64,000 nucleotides of DNA from the NCBI RefSeq assembly GCF_026241515.1, contig NZ_JAPHPW010000015.1, forward strand, positions 58,971-122,970. Direction: 5' to 3'. This document shows, in pieces, positions 43,039-52,599 of this stretch. The notes under the pieces are model-generated. The model did not search any database. It was given only the letters and a program-made list of their open reading frames with translations, and was not told the origin of the DNA. Numbering within the stretch: position 1 is the first letter of the stretch; every line of letters begins with the position of its first letter. The translations under genes were made by a program, and so were the position numbers. This stretch comes from Vibrio sp. 14G-20 (GTDB lineage: Bacteria > Pseudomonadota > Gammaproteobacteria > Enterobacterales > Vibrionaceae).

Positions 43039-43425
43039 ATGATGATGAAAGAACAGCAGGGTCTCTATTCGAGGTTTTACAAAGCACAGGATCGCTTTGC
43101 TTCATTAGAACAAGTTCAAGGCCATGAGCCGTTTGTGATTCGAGACTACATCGAGTGCGCACTGACGCTTTCCGCTTACTATGAAAAGCACGCCGCCCAA
43201 GAAAACATCTTGTTGTGCGAGCTGTACCTGCGCCAAGTTTTCTTCCATTTGATTGAAGCGATTGAGTCTCCTGAGCGCAGTTTCGCCTTTCGACATATCT
43301 GCCTAGACTCTATTCACTCGCCACTATTTTATTTGAAACGCCACTACTGCCAGCAGCCTCAAGGCCAAGCGCGTTTTTTGAATCTCAGCCAAACACTACA
43401 ACAAGTCCAAGCCCCACTTGGCTAA
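43039..43425 (+). CDS. FagA-like protein in the Fur-controlled fumC operon
   Basis: Soluble protein of 128 residues from ATG 43039 (or 130 from ATG 43033), mostly helical. It contains YSRFYKAQDRFASLEQ, DYIECALTLSAYYEKHAAQENILLCELYLRQVFFHLIEA and cysteines in each third. I cannot assign a biochemical function. It sits directly behind a Fur box and 12 bases before fumC. In Pseudomonas aeruginosa the Fur-repressed operon fagA-fumC-orfX-sodA has an analogous small first gene, so a FagA-like role in iron limitation is the best guess by position; sequence relationship is not tested. Confidence 0.6.
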   Translation: MMMKEQQGLYSRFYKAQDRFASLEQVQGHEPFVIRDYIECALTLSAYYEKHAAQENILLCELYLRQVFFHLIEAIESPERSFAFRHICLDSIHSPLFYLKRHYCQQPQGQARFLNLSQTLQQVQAPLG

Positions 43426-43437
43426 CAAGGATAGAAG

Positions 43438-44823
43438 ATGACCCTACAATATCGAATTGAGAAAGACAGCATGGGGGAAGTGAAAGTCCCTGCCGATGCG
43501 CTATATCAAGCACAAACTCAACGTGCTGCAGATAACTTTGCTTTTAGTTCACACAAGATGCCAACCAGCTTCATTCAAGCACTGGCATTCATTAAACAGG
43601 CCGCCGCAGACACCAACGCTCAGTTAGGCTTATTAGAGGGTGATATTGCCAACGCGATTGCCGAAGCGAGCCAAGAGATCATCGATGGTAAATATCTCGA
43701 TCAATTCCCGATCGATGTTTACCAAACAGGCTCTGGTACTAGTTCCAACATGAATGCCAATGAAGTGATTGCAACACTCGCTTCAAGAAGCTTACAAGGC
43801 GACGTAAACCCGAATGATCACGTCAATATGGGCCAAAGCAGTAACGATGTGGTACCAACCGCAATTCAAGTCAGTGTCGCTCTGATGGCTGAAAACAAAC
43901 TGCTACCTGCATTAACTCACCTTGCAGAAGCACTTACCGTTAAACAGCAAGAGCTGGCTGAGGTAGTGAAAACAGGCCGTACTCACCTAATGGATGCAAT
44001 GCCAATTACCTTTGCTCAAGAGCTCGGTGGTTGGAAATTCCAGATTGAACACGCTAAGCAAGCCATTGAAAGCACCCTACCTGCTATCAAAGCACTCGCT
44101 CAAGGTGGTACAGCGGTCGGAACCGGGATCAATGCCGACCCACGCTTTGCCGATAAGTTTGCAAGTAACCTATCTCAATCGACAAAGATCAGTTTTAACT
44201 CAAGTGAGAACTTCTTTTTTAATCTCAGCAGCCAAGACGCGATCGTTGCATTCTCGGGACAGCTCAAAACTGCAGCAGTTGCGATCATGAAGATCTCAAA
44301 CGATCTTCGCTGGATGAACTCTGGCCCATTGGCAGGCTTAGGTGAAATTGAATTGCAGGCGCTACAGCCAGGTTCTTCTATCATGCCAGGCAAAGTAAAC
44401 CCTGTGATTCCAGAAGCCGCAGCAATGGCGGCAGCACAAGTAATTGGCAACGACACCACCATTACTGTCGCAGGCCAATCAGGCAACTTCCAACTAAACG
44501 TGATGCTGCCAGTGATTGCTCATAACGTATTAGAAAGTATCGAGCTTTTAGCTAACAGCTCTGTCGCACTAGCAGATAAAGCGGTTGCGACCTTCACGGT
44601 GCGCCAAGACAATCTTGATTTAGCACTTTCAAAGAACCCAATTCTAGTGACGGCACTCAACCCTGTGATTGGTTACTTGAAGGCTGCCGATATTGCTAAG
44701 AAAGCCTACAAAGAGGATTTGCCAATCCTTCATGTTGCAGAAAGAGAAACCGATCTCAGCCGAGAAGAACTCAGCAAGCTGCTTGATCCAACCGCGCTCA
44801 CTCAAGGTGGTATTGCAGGTTAG
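43438..44823 (+). CDS. fumC: Class II fumarase
   Basis: Iron-independent fumarate hydratase of the TCA cycle. 461 residues. The superfamily signature GSSIMPGKVNPVIPEA is near residue 317; GSGTSSNMNANEVIA, NPNDHVNMGQSSND and TGRTHLMDAMP are also typical. It lacks the iron-sulfur cluster of class I fumarases and so can replace them when iron is low, in agreement with the Fur box in front of the operon. It is convergent with crbS across a shared terminator. Confidence 0.96.
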   Translation: MTLQYRIEKDSMGEVKVPADALYQAQTQRAADNFAFSSHKMPTSFIQALAFIKQAAADTNAQLGLLEGDIANAIAEASQEIIDGKYLDQFPIDVYQTGSGTSSNMNANEVIATLASRSLQGDVNPNDHVNMGQSSNDVVPTAIQVSVALMAENKLLPALTHLAEALTVKQQELAEVVKTGRTHLMDAMPITFAQELGGWKFQIEHAKQAIESTLPAIKALAQGGTAVGTGINADPRFADKFASNLSQSTKISFNSSENFFFNLSSQDAIVAFSGQLKTAAVAIMKISNDLRWMNSGPLAGLGEIELQALQPGSSIMPGKVNPVIPEAAAMAAAQVIGNDTTITVAGQSGNFQLNVMLPVIAHNVLESIELLANSSVALADKAVATFTVRQDNLDLALSKNPILVTALNPVIGYLKAADIAKKAYKEDLPILHVAERETDLSREELSKLLDPTALTQGGIAG

Positions 44824-44867
44824 CAAGCTGACAAACATTTGCTAAAACTCGCTGAAATAGCAGAGAC

Positions 44868-44895
44868 AAAAAAGGCCTCATACGAGGCCTTTTCA
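44868..44895. terminator. Bidirectional terminator between fumC and crbS
   Basis: Stem AAAAGGCCTC/GAGGCCTTTT (44870-44879, 44884-44893), loop ATAC; A run on one side and T run on the other. Confidence 0.87.
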
Positions 44896-44930
44896 ATATC
44901 CGTTAGCAAGCCCGAACCTGTTAATTCAAG

Positions 44931-47900
44931 CTAGCTCACTCGATTCAATACCGCTCTGAGTTTTAACGGTTTCACTGGCTTGGCAATAAAGCTAAAGCTG
45001 TTGGCCTTTATCGCTGCCAACATGTCATCGGTTCTATCAGCACTAATAATGACACCCTCAAAAGAATCTCCAAGGCGCAAGCGACACTGTTGCAACACTT
45101 CTAGACCCGTTCGACCATTATCGAGACGATAATCAGAGAAGATCACATCCGGCTGCCAGTCGTCATCGAGACACTTCAAGCTTTCAACCAAATCAACCGC
45201 GGTCTTCACCTCACAACCCCAACGTCCAATCAGGTTCTCCATTCCGACCAAAATCTCGCGCTCATTATCGACACACAATATTTTGAGATGTTCGATATCA
45301 CTGGTCGCCATTGGCGCTGAAGCTTGCACAACCGGAGCCACCTGCTGCGCTCTCGCTAAGGTGATAGAGAAAACACTGCCTTGCCCCGGCCATGAACGCA
45401 TCGAAATTTGATGACCAAGCACGTGAGCAATACCTTTAGAGATAGCTAGCCCTAGCCCCAAGCCTTGGTCAGCACGCACTTGGCTGCCACGAGTGAACTC
45501 TTCGAAGATCTCTTGTTGCTTGTCTTCATCAATACCGGTTCCATTATCCCACACATCAATTCGTACCTGACCATTGACTCGTCTCGCACCGAGTACCACT
45601 TTCCCTTCTGGGTTATAGCGAAAAGCGTTAGTCAAAAAGTTCTGAATCACACGCCTTAATAACTTAGGGTCAGAATGAATGAACAATGACGATGGGATCA
45701 TCTTGAATTCAATTTTTTGTTGTCTCGCTAAGGCACTAAATTCCGCATTTAAGTTGGTTAGCACATCGTGCACAGCAATCGCGTGAATGTTGGTTTCTAG
45801 CTTGCCAGACTCCAGTCGAGAGATATCCAGTAAGTCGCCAATCAAATCTTCAGCAGCACCAAGCGCACTCTCGATATGAGACGAAAGCTGTTTCACCTCT
45901 TGCTCTTTTGCTACCTCTGAAAGTGACGAAGCAAACAAGCGTGCGGCATTGAGTGGCTGCATCAAATCGTGGCTTACTGCCGCCAAGAAACGACTCTTAG
46001 ATTGAGACTCTTGGTCAGAGATTTGTGTCGCCTTGACCAAGCGATGGTTCAGCTTTTCGAGCTCTTGAGTTCGTTCGTGAACTCTCGATTCCAAGGTTTC
46101 ATTAGCATCTTTTAGCGCTTGCTCTGCTTGTCTGAATACCGTGATGTCAGTAAAGCTCATTACGAAGCCACCACTTGGCATCGGATTACCTTGCACCTCA
46201 ATAACTCGACCATCAGGACGAATACGTGAAGAGGTGTGTCGCGTACCTTGCTCAAGGTGATAAACACGACGTCGAACATGATCTTCTGGGTCACCCGGAC
46301 CACACAAACCTTGCTCGGCATTGTGACGAATCACATCTGAGATAGGTCGCCCAACCTGAATCAAACCCGCAGGGAATTCAAACAACTCTAAGTAACGTTG
46401 ATTCCACGCCACCAGCCTCATTTGTTTGTCTATTACGGCAATGCCTTGGCCTATGTGTTCAATCGCACCTTGCAGTAAACCACGGCTAAAATCGTACAGT
46501 TCAGAGGCTTCATCAACGATGGTCGCGACCTCTTCAAGCTGCATGTTTCTTCCTTGTAAAGCAGAAGTAAGTACTAACTTAGCGGAAGAGGCACCAAACA
46601 CACCCGCGAGTACGCGCTCTGCATGTCGAATCAAACTTGCAGGCGCTTGTTGATTGGGAAGCAGCGGCTGTCCGTGTTGTTGCCAATAGCTGTGTAAGGC
46701 GCTTTTCGCTCGCTTTCGACCGACAAAACGCGACGCCAACATCTCTAATTCAGCGACCGTCACGCGGTTCTGGTAAAGGCTGATGTTTTCATTCTCAGGC
46801 AACGGTGTACCAACAAATGCCGCTGATTGTAAGCGCTCACTTAGGCTTGGTCTTGTCGACATTGAAACCACTGCATAGCACAAGGTATTGAGCACAATAC
46901 TCAGCACAATGCCCCAGTTAGAACTGCTGATATTCCAGCTACTGAGCAACTCTGGCGGCGTGATAATCCACAGCAAAAGGTTACTTTCGCTATCGCCTGC
47001 CAACATACTGGTTTGACTCATCAGAGTAATCAGCCAAATGACCGAACCGACCATTAAGCCGACATAGACACCCTTTCGGTTACCCGGACGCCAGTACAAA
47101 CCGCCAATCAATGCTGGAGCAAATTGCGCAATCGCTGCAAACGAAAGGAAGCCAATCGCCGACAAGGAATGGATGGTGTCGAGCGCCTGATAGAACAACC
47201 AAGCGCCAAGTAGAAGCAACAGGATCAACCCGCGACGAATAACGAGTAACAGACCAGAAAAATGGCGATGGGTTCTTTGAGTTAAGCGCATACGACGCAG
47301 AAGCAAAGGCATCACTAAATCGTTCGACACCATGATAGCCAAGGCGATGGTCGAGACAATCACCATGCCACTCGCTGCAGAAGTACCACCTAAGAAAGCC
47401 AACAAAGCAATATGATTAGCCCCCTCTGCCATAGGCACACTGATCACGTAAGTATCGGCTGGCATGCCGGTCAATAATCCCTGACCAGCCCACGCAATTG
47501 GCAGTACGAACAATCCCATTAAAATTAGGTAAAGCGGAAACAGCCAGCGAGCGGTGTGCAGATCTTGAGGGCGTTCGTTCTCAACCACCATGGTATGGAA
47601 TTGGCGTGGCAAACAGACAATCGCCAACATGGTTAAAACGGTATGTATGATTAGAGTCGGAATATTCGGTGATTCGTAGGTGGAAGCGGCCACATCAAGC
47701 AAGTCGATTTTGTCGCTGCTCATCGCCAGGTACATGATGAACAGACCAACAATCAGGAATGCCGCCAACTTAACGATGGACTCAAATGCCACCGCCATCA
47801 TCATGCCACGGTGATGTTCCGTGTTATCGATGTGCCTAGTACCAAACAACATCGTAAAGATGGCCAGTGCGCCAACCACAAACCAAGAGACGTGATAATC

Positions 47901-48362
47901 CTGATAGCCAAAATCTTGAGCTAGGCTCGGAGCAACAATATCCAACCCCATGGTGATACCACGCAATTGCAACGCGATATAAGGAAGAATACCGACCACA
48001 GCAATCACGGTGACAGCCACCGCCAAGCCTTGGGATTTTCCGTAGCGAGCCGCGATAAAGTCGGCAATAGAGGTAATGTGTTCACGCTTCGCTATCAAGA
48101 TCAGCCGCGCTAAGATCCGCCAGCCGAGAGTGAAGACCAAAATCGGTGCGAGATAGATGGGTAAAAAAGACCAAGGGTTATTGCTCGCCTGACCCACCGT
48201 TCCATAGAAGGTCCAAGAGGTACAATACACCGCAATCGAAAGGCTATAGATCCACGGACGCCAACGCGATAGCCAACGAACCTGTCTGTCTCCATACCAA
48301 GCGATCAGAAATAACACGCCCAAGTAGGCTAAAGAGACTGGAATTACTACCCATCCTTGCAT
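44931..48362 (-). CDS. crbS: Symporter-fused hybrid histidine kinase CrbS
   Basis: Sensor of 1143 residues. Residues about 1-500 form an SLC5-type sodium:solute symporter with some thirteen helices (GWVVIPVSLAYLGVLFLIAWYGD at the start). A linker is followed by a PAS domain (HIGQGIAVIDKQMRLVAWNQRYLELF) and a coiled coil. The HisKA has H798 in AAVSHDLMQPLNAAR, then comes the HATPase (DNGTGIDEDKQ, GLGLGLAISKG) and a receiver (ILCVDNER, DVIFSDYRLDNG). ATG 48362 follows GAAAGGG; longer starts run into the upstream terminator. In V. cholerae CrbS works with CrbR to activate acs. Whether the symporter part transports or only senses its ligand is not visible here. Confidence 0.9.
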   Translation of the reverse strand: MQGWVVIPVSLAYLGVLFLIAWYGDRQVRWLSRWRPWIYSLSIAVYCTSWTFYGTVGQASNNPWSFLPIYLAPILVFTLGWRILARLILIAKREHITSIADFIAARYGKSQGLAVAVTVIAVVGILPYIALQLRGITMGLDIVAPSLAQDFGYQDYHVSWFVVGALAIFTMLFGTRHIDNTEHHRGMMMAVAFESIVKLAAFLIVGLFIMYLAMSSDKIDLLDVAASTYESPNIPTLIIHTVLTMLAIVCLPRQFHTMVVENERPQDLHTARWLFPLYLILMGLFVLPIAWAGQGLLTGMPADTYVISVPMAEGANHIALLAFLGGTSAASGMVIVSTIALAIMVSNDLVMPLLLRRMRLTQRTHRHFSGLLLVIRRGLILLLLLGAWLFYQALDTIHSLSAIGFLSFAAIAQFAPALIGGLYWRPGNRKGVYVGLMVGSVIWLITLMSQTSMLAGDSESNLLLWIITPPELLSSWNISSSNWGIVLSIVLNTLCYAVVSMSTRPSLSERLQSAAFVGTPLPENENISLYQNRVTVAELEMLASRFVGRKRAKSALHSYWQQHGQPLLPNQQAPASLIRHAERVLAGVFGASSAKLVLTSALQGRNMQLEEVATIVDEASELYDFSRGLLQGAIEHIGQGIAVIDKQMRLVAWNQRYLELFEFPAGLIQVGRPISDVIRHNAEQGLCGPGDPEDHVRRRVYHLEQGTRHTSSRIRPDGRVIEVQGNPMPSGGFVMSFTDITVFRQAEQALKDANETLESRVHERTQELEKLNHRLVKATQISDQESQSKSRFLAAVSHDLMQPLNAARLFASSLSEVAKEQEVKQLSSHIESALGAAEDLIGDLLDISRLESGKLETNIHAIAVHDVLTNLNAEFSALARQQKIEFKMIPSSLFIHSDPKLLRRVIQNFLTNAFRYNPEGKVVLGARRVNGQVRIDVWDNGTGIDEDKQQEIFEEFTRGSQVRADQGLGLGLAISKGIAHVLGHQISMRSWPGQGSVFSITLARAQQVAPVVQASAPMATSDIEHLKILCVDNEREILVGMENLIGRWGCEVKTAVDLVESLKCLDDDWQPDVIFSDYRLDNGRTGLEVLQQCRLRLGDSFEGVIISADRTDDMLAAIKANSFSFIAKPVKPLKLRAVLNRVS

Positions 48363-48383
48363 TGAAAACCCTTTCTTCATCCA

Positions 48384-48413
48384 TAAAAAAACCTCTCCAT
48401 AAGGGAGAGGTTT
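48384..48413 (-). terminator. Terminator between the HcaT-type gene and crbS
   Basis: AAACCTCTCC/GGAGAGGTTT stem (48389-48398, 48404-48413), loop ATAAG. The A run at 48384-48391 gives a T run for leftward transcription. It ends transcripts from the gene at 48.5-49.7 kb before crbS. Confidence 0.85.
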
Positions 48414-48463
48414 CATTTAACTAAGGATGTGGGATTAACTCAATCGCATCGCTTAAATTCTGT

Positions 48464-48473
48464 GCTTTAGACT
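48464..48473 (-). promoter_or_regulatory. CTAAAG-core word upstream of crbS
   Basis: On the minus strand this reads AGTCTAAAGC, about 100 bases before the crbS start. It resembles the words before the symporter operon, the DUF294 gene and acs. It is the weakest of the four, and it lies upstream of the terminator hairpin. Confidence 0.3.
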
Positions 48474-48493
48474 CTAATAATCACGATTGGTTA

Positions 48494-49675
48494 TCAGCTA
48501 TGAACTTCTGACTCTGGTTGATTAACTTCAATCACAGAGCTTCTTTCATCAAGCTTGATGAACAGTGCCAGTCCCCCCATCGCAGCCATCGCCCAGAAGA
48601 TATTGGCACCCCATAGCTCATAGCCCCAACCACTGAGTGTTGTCATTAGAGCAATGAATGCGCCCAGCGGGATTGCGTTGTACAGAGCTTGTAATGCCAC
48701 CATCTTGTTTTGTTCTTCAGACTGAATGTATTGAATCGCAGCGATATGTGCCATCGCGAAGGTCACACCGTGCAGTAGTTGCACCAAAATCAGAGCCGCA
48801 ATGGCGGTAGTTGATGCTGTGATGCCCCAACGAGCCATCACACCTAATGCCGCCACGACAAATAAAGTACGTAACGTTAACCCAGAGAACAGTCGCTTGC
48901 TCAGAGCAAACACCGCCACTTCGGCAACCACACCCAAGCTCCATAGGTAACCAATGATAGCTTCAGAGTGGCCCGCTTCTTTCCAGTAAATCGCACTAAA
49001 GCTGTAATAAGCGGCATGGCTACCTTGCAACAACGCCATTAAGGCCAAGAACTTCACAACAGAAGATTCTCGCAGCAGTTCACCCAGCTTAGGACGTACC
49101 GCCTGTTGTTGAGAATTTGTCACCGGCATCACGTTCGGATTTCTCATCGCCAACACTAATGACACCAGCACACCAGCAAACGCCGTGTACAAGATCATGT
49201 CCGTGCCAAATTGCGCGACTAAGTAACCCACCACTGTCGAACCTGCGATAAAGGCAATCGAACCCCACAAGCGAGTGCGTCCGTAGTCGAGCATATTAAG
49301 GCGACTGTAGTGGTTAGCCATCGCATCCGAGAGCGGAATGATCGGCCCATAACAGAGGTTAAATAGCACCGTTGCCAACAGCATCAATATAAAGCTGCCG
49401 CCAGTGAAAAAGTGAAAGCCAACAAATAGCAGTGCCGCAAAACTCAACCAGCGCAGAGCCGGCATCAAGTGTTCAACTTTATGGATACGAGGCGTAATCA
49501 CGAGGTTTGCCACACAACGCGTCGCAAAGCCGATACCAATTAAGACACCAATGTCACCCGCAGAAACGCCTTGGTCTTCAAACCACAGCGCCCAAAATGG
49601 CAAGTAAACACCATAGGCAAAAAAGAAACCAAGAAAGTACTGGGAGATCCAGCCATAGGGAGAAGGACTAAACAT
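48494..49675 (-). CDS. HcaT-type major facilitator transporter
   Basis: 393-residue MFS transporter with twelve membrane helices, very similar to E. coli HcaT (3-phenylpropionate transporter): FAYGVYLPFWALWFEDQGV near the start, PLSDAMANHYSRLNMLDYGRTRLWGSIAF in the central loop, and LLQGSHAAYYSFSAIYWKEAGHSEAIIGYLWSLGVVAEV. No hca catabolic genes are nearby, so the substrate may be another aromatic or short carboxylic acid. It lies upstream of crbS on the same strand, separated by a terminator, and is divergent from the DUF294 gene. Confidence 0.86.
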   Translation of the reverse strand: MFSPSPYGWISQYFLGFFFAYGVYLPFWALWFEDQGVSAGDIGVLIGIGFATRCVANLVITPRIHKVEHLMPALRWLSFAALLFVGFHFFTGGSFILMLLATVLFNLCYGPIIPLSDAMANHYSRLNMLDYGRTRLWGSIAFIAGSTVVGYLVAQFGTDMILYTAFAGVLVSLVLAMRNPNVMPVTNSQQQAVRPKLGELLRESSVVKFLALMALLQGSHAAYYSFSAIYWKEAGHSEAIIGYLWSLGVVAEVAVFALSKRLFSGLTLRTLFVVAALGVMARWGITASTTAIAALILVQLLHGVTFAMAHIAAIQYIQSEEQNKMVALQALYNAIPLGAFIALMTTLSGWGYELWGANIFWAMAAMGGLALFIKLDERSSVIEVNQPESEVHS

Positions 49676-49839
49676 AGGCGACCTATAAAATGTGCAGAAA
49701 GAAGCAGCACCAATTATGCCTACGTCGCATAGGATGAAAAAGGGAATTATTGAAGAGATAGCATTCCTGTATTCAATGAATATCGATATCCCATTTGGTT
49801 AAAGTATCCAGTGTTCAACAGCCCTCACGATCGCATTTA

Positions 49840-49849
49840 GACTAAAGTC
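49840..49849 (+). promoter_or_regulatory. CTAAAG-core word upstream of the DUF294 gene
   Basis: GACTAAAGTC, 55 bases before the gene start, the most symmetrical of the four shared words in this region. Possible CrbR site; inference only. Confidence 0.4.
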
Positions 49850-49904
49850 GTCTGGAGCTTCGCTGGTAATTTGTCAGACTGAAAAGAGACTCCTAACTCT
49901 TTCG

Positions 49905-51737
49905 ATGCTTATGCCTGATAAATTTAATATGCAGCACCCGCCCTTCGATAGCCTGTCCGACGCGGAACAGTTAACGCTGCGTTCCTCATTAGATGTGGTT
50001 TATTACCGAGCGCACGAGGTGATATTGGAGGCCGACCGCCCAAGTCGCCACCTGCATATTCTGATTAAAGGAGCCGTCGAAGAACGTGCCAGCAGCGATG
50101 GTGAGATCTACGCGCACTATGCCAATGACGATATTTTCGATGTGCGTAGTCAGTTTGAGCCTCACACCAAGCACCAATATATCGCGCTGGAAGATACCTT
50201 AAGTTATCTATTACCAACCGATATCTTCCTTGAGCTTTACCACGCCAATGGTCAGTTCGCGGCTTACTTTGATAGTAACCTATCAACCCGAAAAGCACTG
50301 ATTGAAGCCGCTCAGCAGCAACAAAATCTTGCCGAGTTCATACTAACCAAAGTAGACGACTCTATTTATCACCCACCACTGATACTCGAACCCAACCAAC
50401 CGATTAATCAAGTCACTCAAACCCTGAAAGAACAAGGGTTGGACTCGGCTCTGGTTCATTTAGATCATGATGTTCCAAAAGCTTTTGGATCATCATGTTC
50501 CTTCCCGTATGGAATCGTCACACGGACCAATTTATTGCACGCGGTGATGCTCGATAATCGCCCTCTAGATACTGCGGTTGGCGAGATAGCAACCTTCCCT
50601 GTGTTGCATGTTAATCAAGGCGATTTCTTGTTTAATGCCATGATCACCATGACCCGAAATCGCGTAAAAAGGCTGATGGTTTGTGATGGTCAAAACGCAG
50701 TGGGCATGGTCGATATGACGCAAATACTCAGCGCGTTCTCCACTCACTCGCACGTACTTACTTTGCGAATTGCGCGAGCCACCAGCATTGAAGAACTGGC
50801 AATGGCTTCCAACAAACAGCGTCAATTGGTCGAAAGCCTACTCAGTAATGGCATTCGTACACGCTTTATCATGGAGCTAATTTCAGCCGTAAATGAACAG
50901 ATAATAGAGAAAGCATTTGAGTTGGTTATCCCGCCAGCGCTGCACAACCATTGTTGCCTGATCGTGTTGGGTTCTGAGGGGCGTGGAGAACAAATCCTCA
51001 AAACCGATCAAGACAACGCGCTAATAATTCAAGATGGTTTGGAGTGGCATCAATGCCAAAGTGCCATGAACGACCTCACCCACACACTGCAGCAATTGGG
51101 TTATCCGTTATGCCCAGGCAACGTGATGGTCAACAATCCGAAATGGGTGCATTCAGAGCAAGAGTGGAAACAAACCCTCACTAGTTGGGTAAGAAAAGCA
51201 ACGCCAGAGACAGTGATGGATATCGCCATCATGGCGGACGCACACGCAGTGGCGGGTAACAGGGAATTATTAAAACCGGTCAAACAGCACTTGAGTGATT
51301 TAATGCTCGGACAAGAGTTGATTCTGACCGAGTTCTGCCGCCCTGCTCTGAACTTCTCGGTTCCCCTGACCCTGTTTGGTAACGTGAAACAGTCCAAGTC
51401 AGGACTCGACATCAAACAAGGCGGTATTTTCCCAATTGTTCATGGTGTGAGAGCGCTGAGCCTTGAACATGGTGTCACGGTAAATAACACCTTCGAACGC
51501 ATTGAGCATCTCGTGAATAAGAAGGTACTAGAGCAAAGCACCGCGGATAACCTCAATGAAGCGCTCAAGCAGTTCTTTAAGTGGCGCTTATCACAACGCC
51601 TATCGCAACAGCACAGCAGCAATAAAATCGACGTCAAACTAATGGAACGAGCTGACCGAGATCTGCTTCGTCATAGCTTGCACGTGGTTAAGAAATTCAA
51701 GCAATGGCTTGGCTACCACTATCAGATAAGGGACTAG
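49905..51737 (+). CDS. cNMP-binding, CBS and DUF294 nucleotidyltransferase-like protein
   Basis: 610-residue cytoplasmic protein. Residues about 15-115 form a cyclic-nucleotide-binding-like domain. A CBS pair occupies about 155-285 and is followed by the DUF294 nucleotidyltransferase core with LGSEGRGEQILKTDQDNALII (about 352-372), resembling the active site of GlnD-type uridylyltransferases, and a DUF294 C-terminal helical domain. The target is unknown; a signal-transduction role is inferred from the domains. It forms an operon with the exonuclease gene (11-base gap) and lies in front of acs, as in other vibrios by my recollection. An alternative start is the ATG at 49911. Confidence 0.82.
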   Translation: MLMPDKFNMQHPPFDSLSDAEQLTLRSSLDVVYYRAHEVILEADRPSRHLHILIKGAVEERASSDGEIYAHYANDDIFDVRSQFEPHTKHQYIALEDTLSYLLPTDIFLELYHANGQFAAYFDSNLSTRKALIEAAQQQQNLAEFILTKVDDSIYHPPLILEPNQPINQVTQTLKEQGLDSALVHLDHDVPKAFGSSCSFPYGIVTRTNLLHAVMLDNRPLDTAVGEIATFPVLHVNQGDFLFNAMITMTRNRVKRLMVCDGQNAVGMVDMTQILSAFSTHSHVLTLRIARATSIEELAMASNKQRQLVESLLSNGIRTRFIMELISAVNEQIIEKAFELVIPPALHNHCCLIVLGSEGRGEQILKTDQDNALIIQDGLEWHQCQSAMNDLTHTLQQLGYPLCPGNVMVNNPKWVHSEQEWKQTLTSWVRKATPETVMDIAIMADAHAVAGNRELLKPVKQHLSDLMLGQELILTEFCRPALNFSVPLTLFGNVKQSKSGLDIKQGGIFPIVHGVRALSLEHGVTVNNTFERIEHLVNKKVLEQSTADNLNEALKQFFKWRLSQRLSQQHSSNKIDVKLMERADRDLLRHSLHVVKKFKQWLGYHYQIRD

Positions 51738-51748
51738 GCGATTGAACG

Positions 51749-52381
51749 ATGAATAGACTGGTTCGCTATTACTGGCACCACAAGCTCAAAGGCTCTGCGT
51801 ATCAGCCTCTATTTACTGCGCCTGCTCATCAAGAATATGTCTCACTCGATTGTGAAACCACCAGCCTCGATCCCAATCAAGCCGAACTGGTGACCATTGC
51901 CGCGACAAAGATCATCGGTAACCGAATCATTACCAGCCAACCTTTTGAAGTGCGGCTGCGGGCGCCTCAATCACTCGATTGCAATTCGATAAAAATCCAC
52001 CGCATTCGCCATCAAGATCTCAAGCATGGCATCGAAGAGAAACAAGCCCTAATAGAGCTACTGAGTTTCATTGGTAATCGTCCTTTAGTCGGCTATCACA
52101 TCCGCTATGACAAGAAAATTCTCGACCGCGCCTGTTTAAAACAGCTCGGATTTCCACTGCCTAACCGATTAGTCGAAGTGAGCCAACTCTATCAAGACAA
52201 ACTCGAAAGACAGTTGCCCAATGCCTACTTCGACCTCAGTATGGATGCCATCTGTCGCCAGCTCGATTTGCCTATTCCAGTCAATAAACATGATGCATTA
52301 CAAGACGCTATCTCCGCTGCGCTGATCTTTGTTCGCCTAAAGCACGGCGACTTGCCCCGCTTCAACTCTTCTTACTCTTAA
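51749..52381 (+). CDS. DnaQ-like 3'-5' exonuclease
   Basis: 210-residue DEDDh exonuclease related to the epsilon subunit of DNA polymerase III. Exo I is seen in SLDCETTSLDP (D and E ligands, about residues 34-44), Exo II in LVGYHIRYDKKILDRAC, and Exo III in NKHDALQDAISAALIF with the catalytic H and D. It is shorter than DnaQ (243) and lacks the polymerase-binding tail, so it is not the replicative proofreading subunit. It is translationally close to the DUF294 gene, a pairing seen in many proteobacteria. Confidence 0.84.
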   Translation: MNRLVRYYWHHKLKGSAYQPLFTAPAHQEYVSLDCETTSLDPNQAELVTIAATKIIGNRIITSQPFEVRLRAPQSLDCNSIKIHRIRHQDLKHGIEEKQALIELLSFIGNRPLVGYHIRYDKKILDRACLKQLGFPLPNRLVEVSQLYQDKLERQLPNAYFDLSMDAICRQLDLPIPVNKHDALQDAISAALIFVRLKHGDLPRFNSSYS

Positions 52382-52466
52382 TTCAACCACTGGCTTTCTA
52401 CATAGAGAGCAACATCTCAAAAATGAACTTAACTCGCTATTTTGTAAGTGAAAAGCGGCGTCTCAT

Positions 52467-52476
52467 CCTAAAGTCT
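52467..52476 (+). promoter_or_regulatory. CTAAAG-core word upstream of acs
   Basis: CCTAAAGTCT, 124 bases before the acs start. It resembles words in the three other acetate-related promoter regions, and CrbR is the candidate binder. Inference. Confidence 0.4.
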
Positions 52477-52599
52477 AATTGTGGAAATCGCCGTCCTAGC
52501 CGAGAGTGATAGCACAACGACAGTCCTGTAATAGACTTAGAAACTGAACACAAAGGAAGTTGCCAGTTCATTAAGAATGTAGGCACAAGGAGAGATGCA

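Noticed and set aside
48363..48416. Longer start for crbS
   Set aside because: The extension crosses the upstream gene's terminator hairpin; ATG 48362 has a ribosome-binding site and matches the family start.
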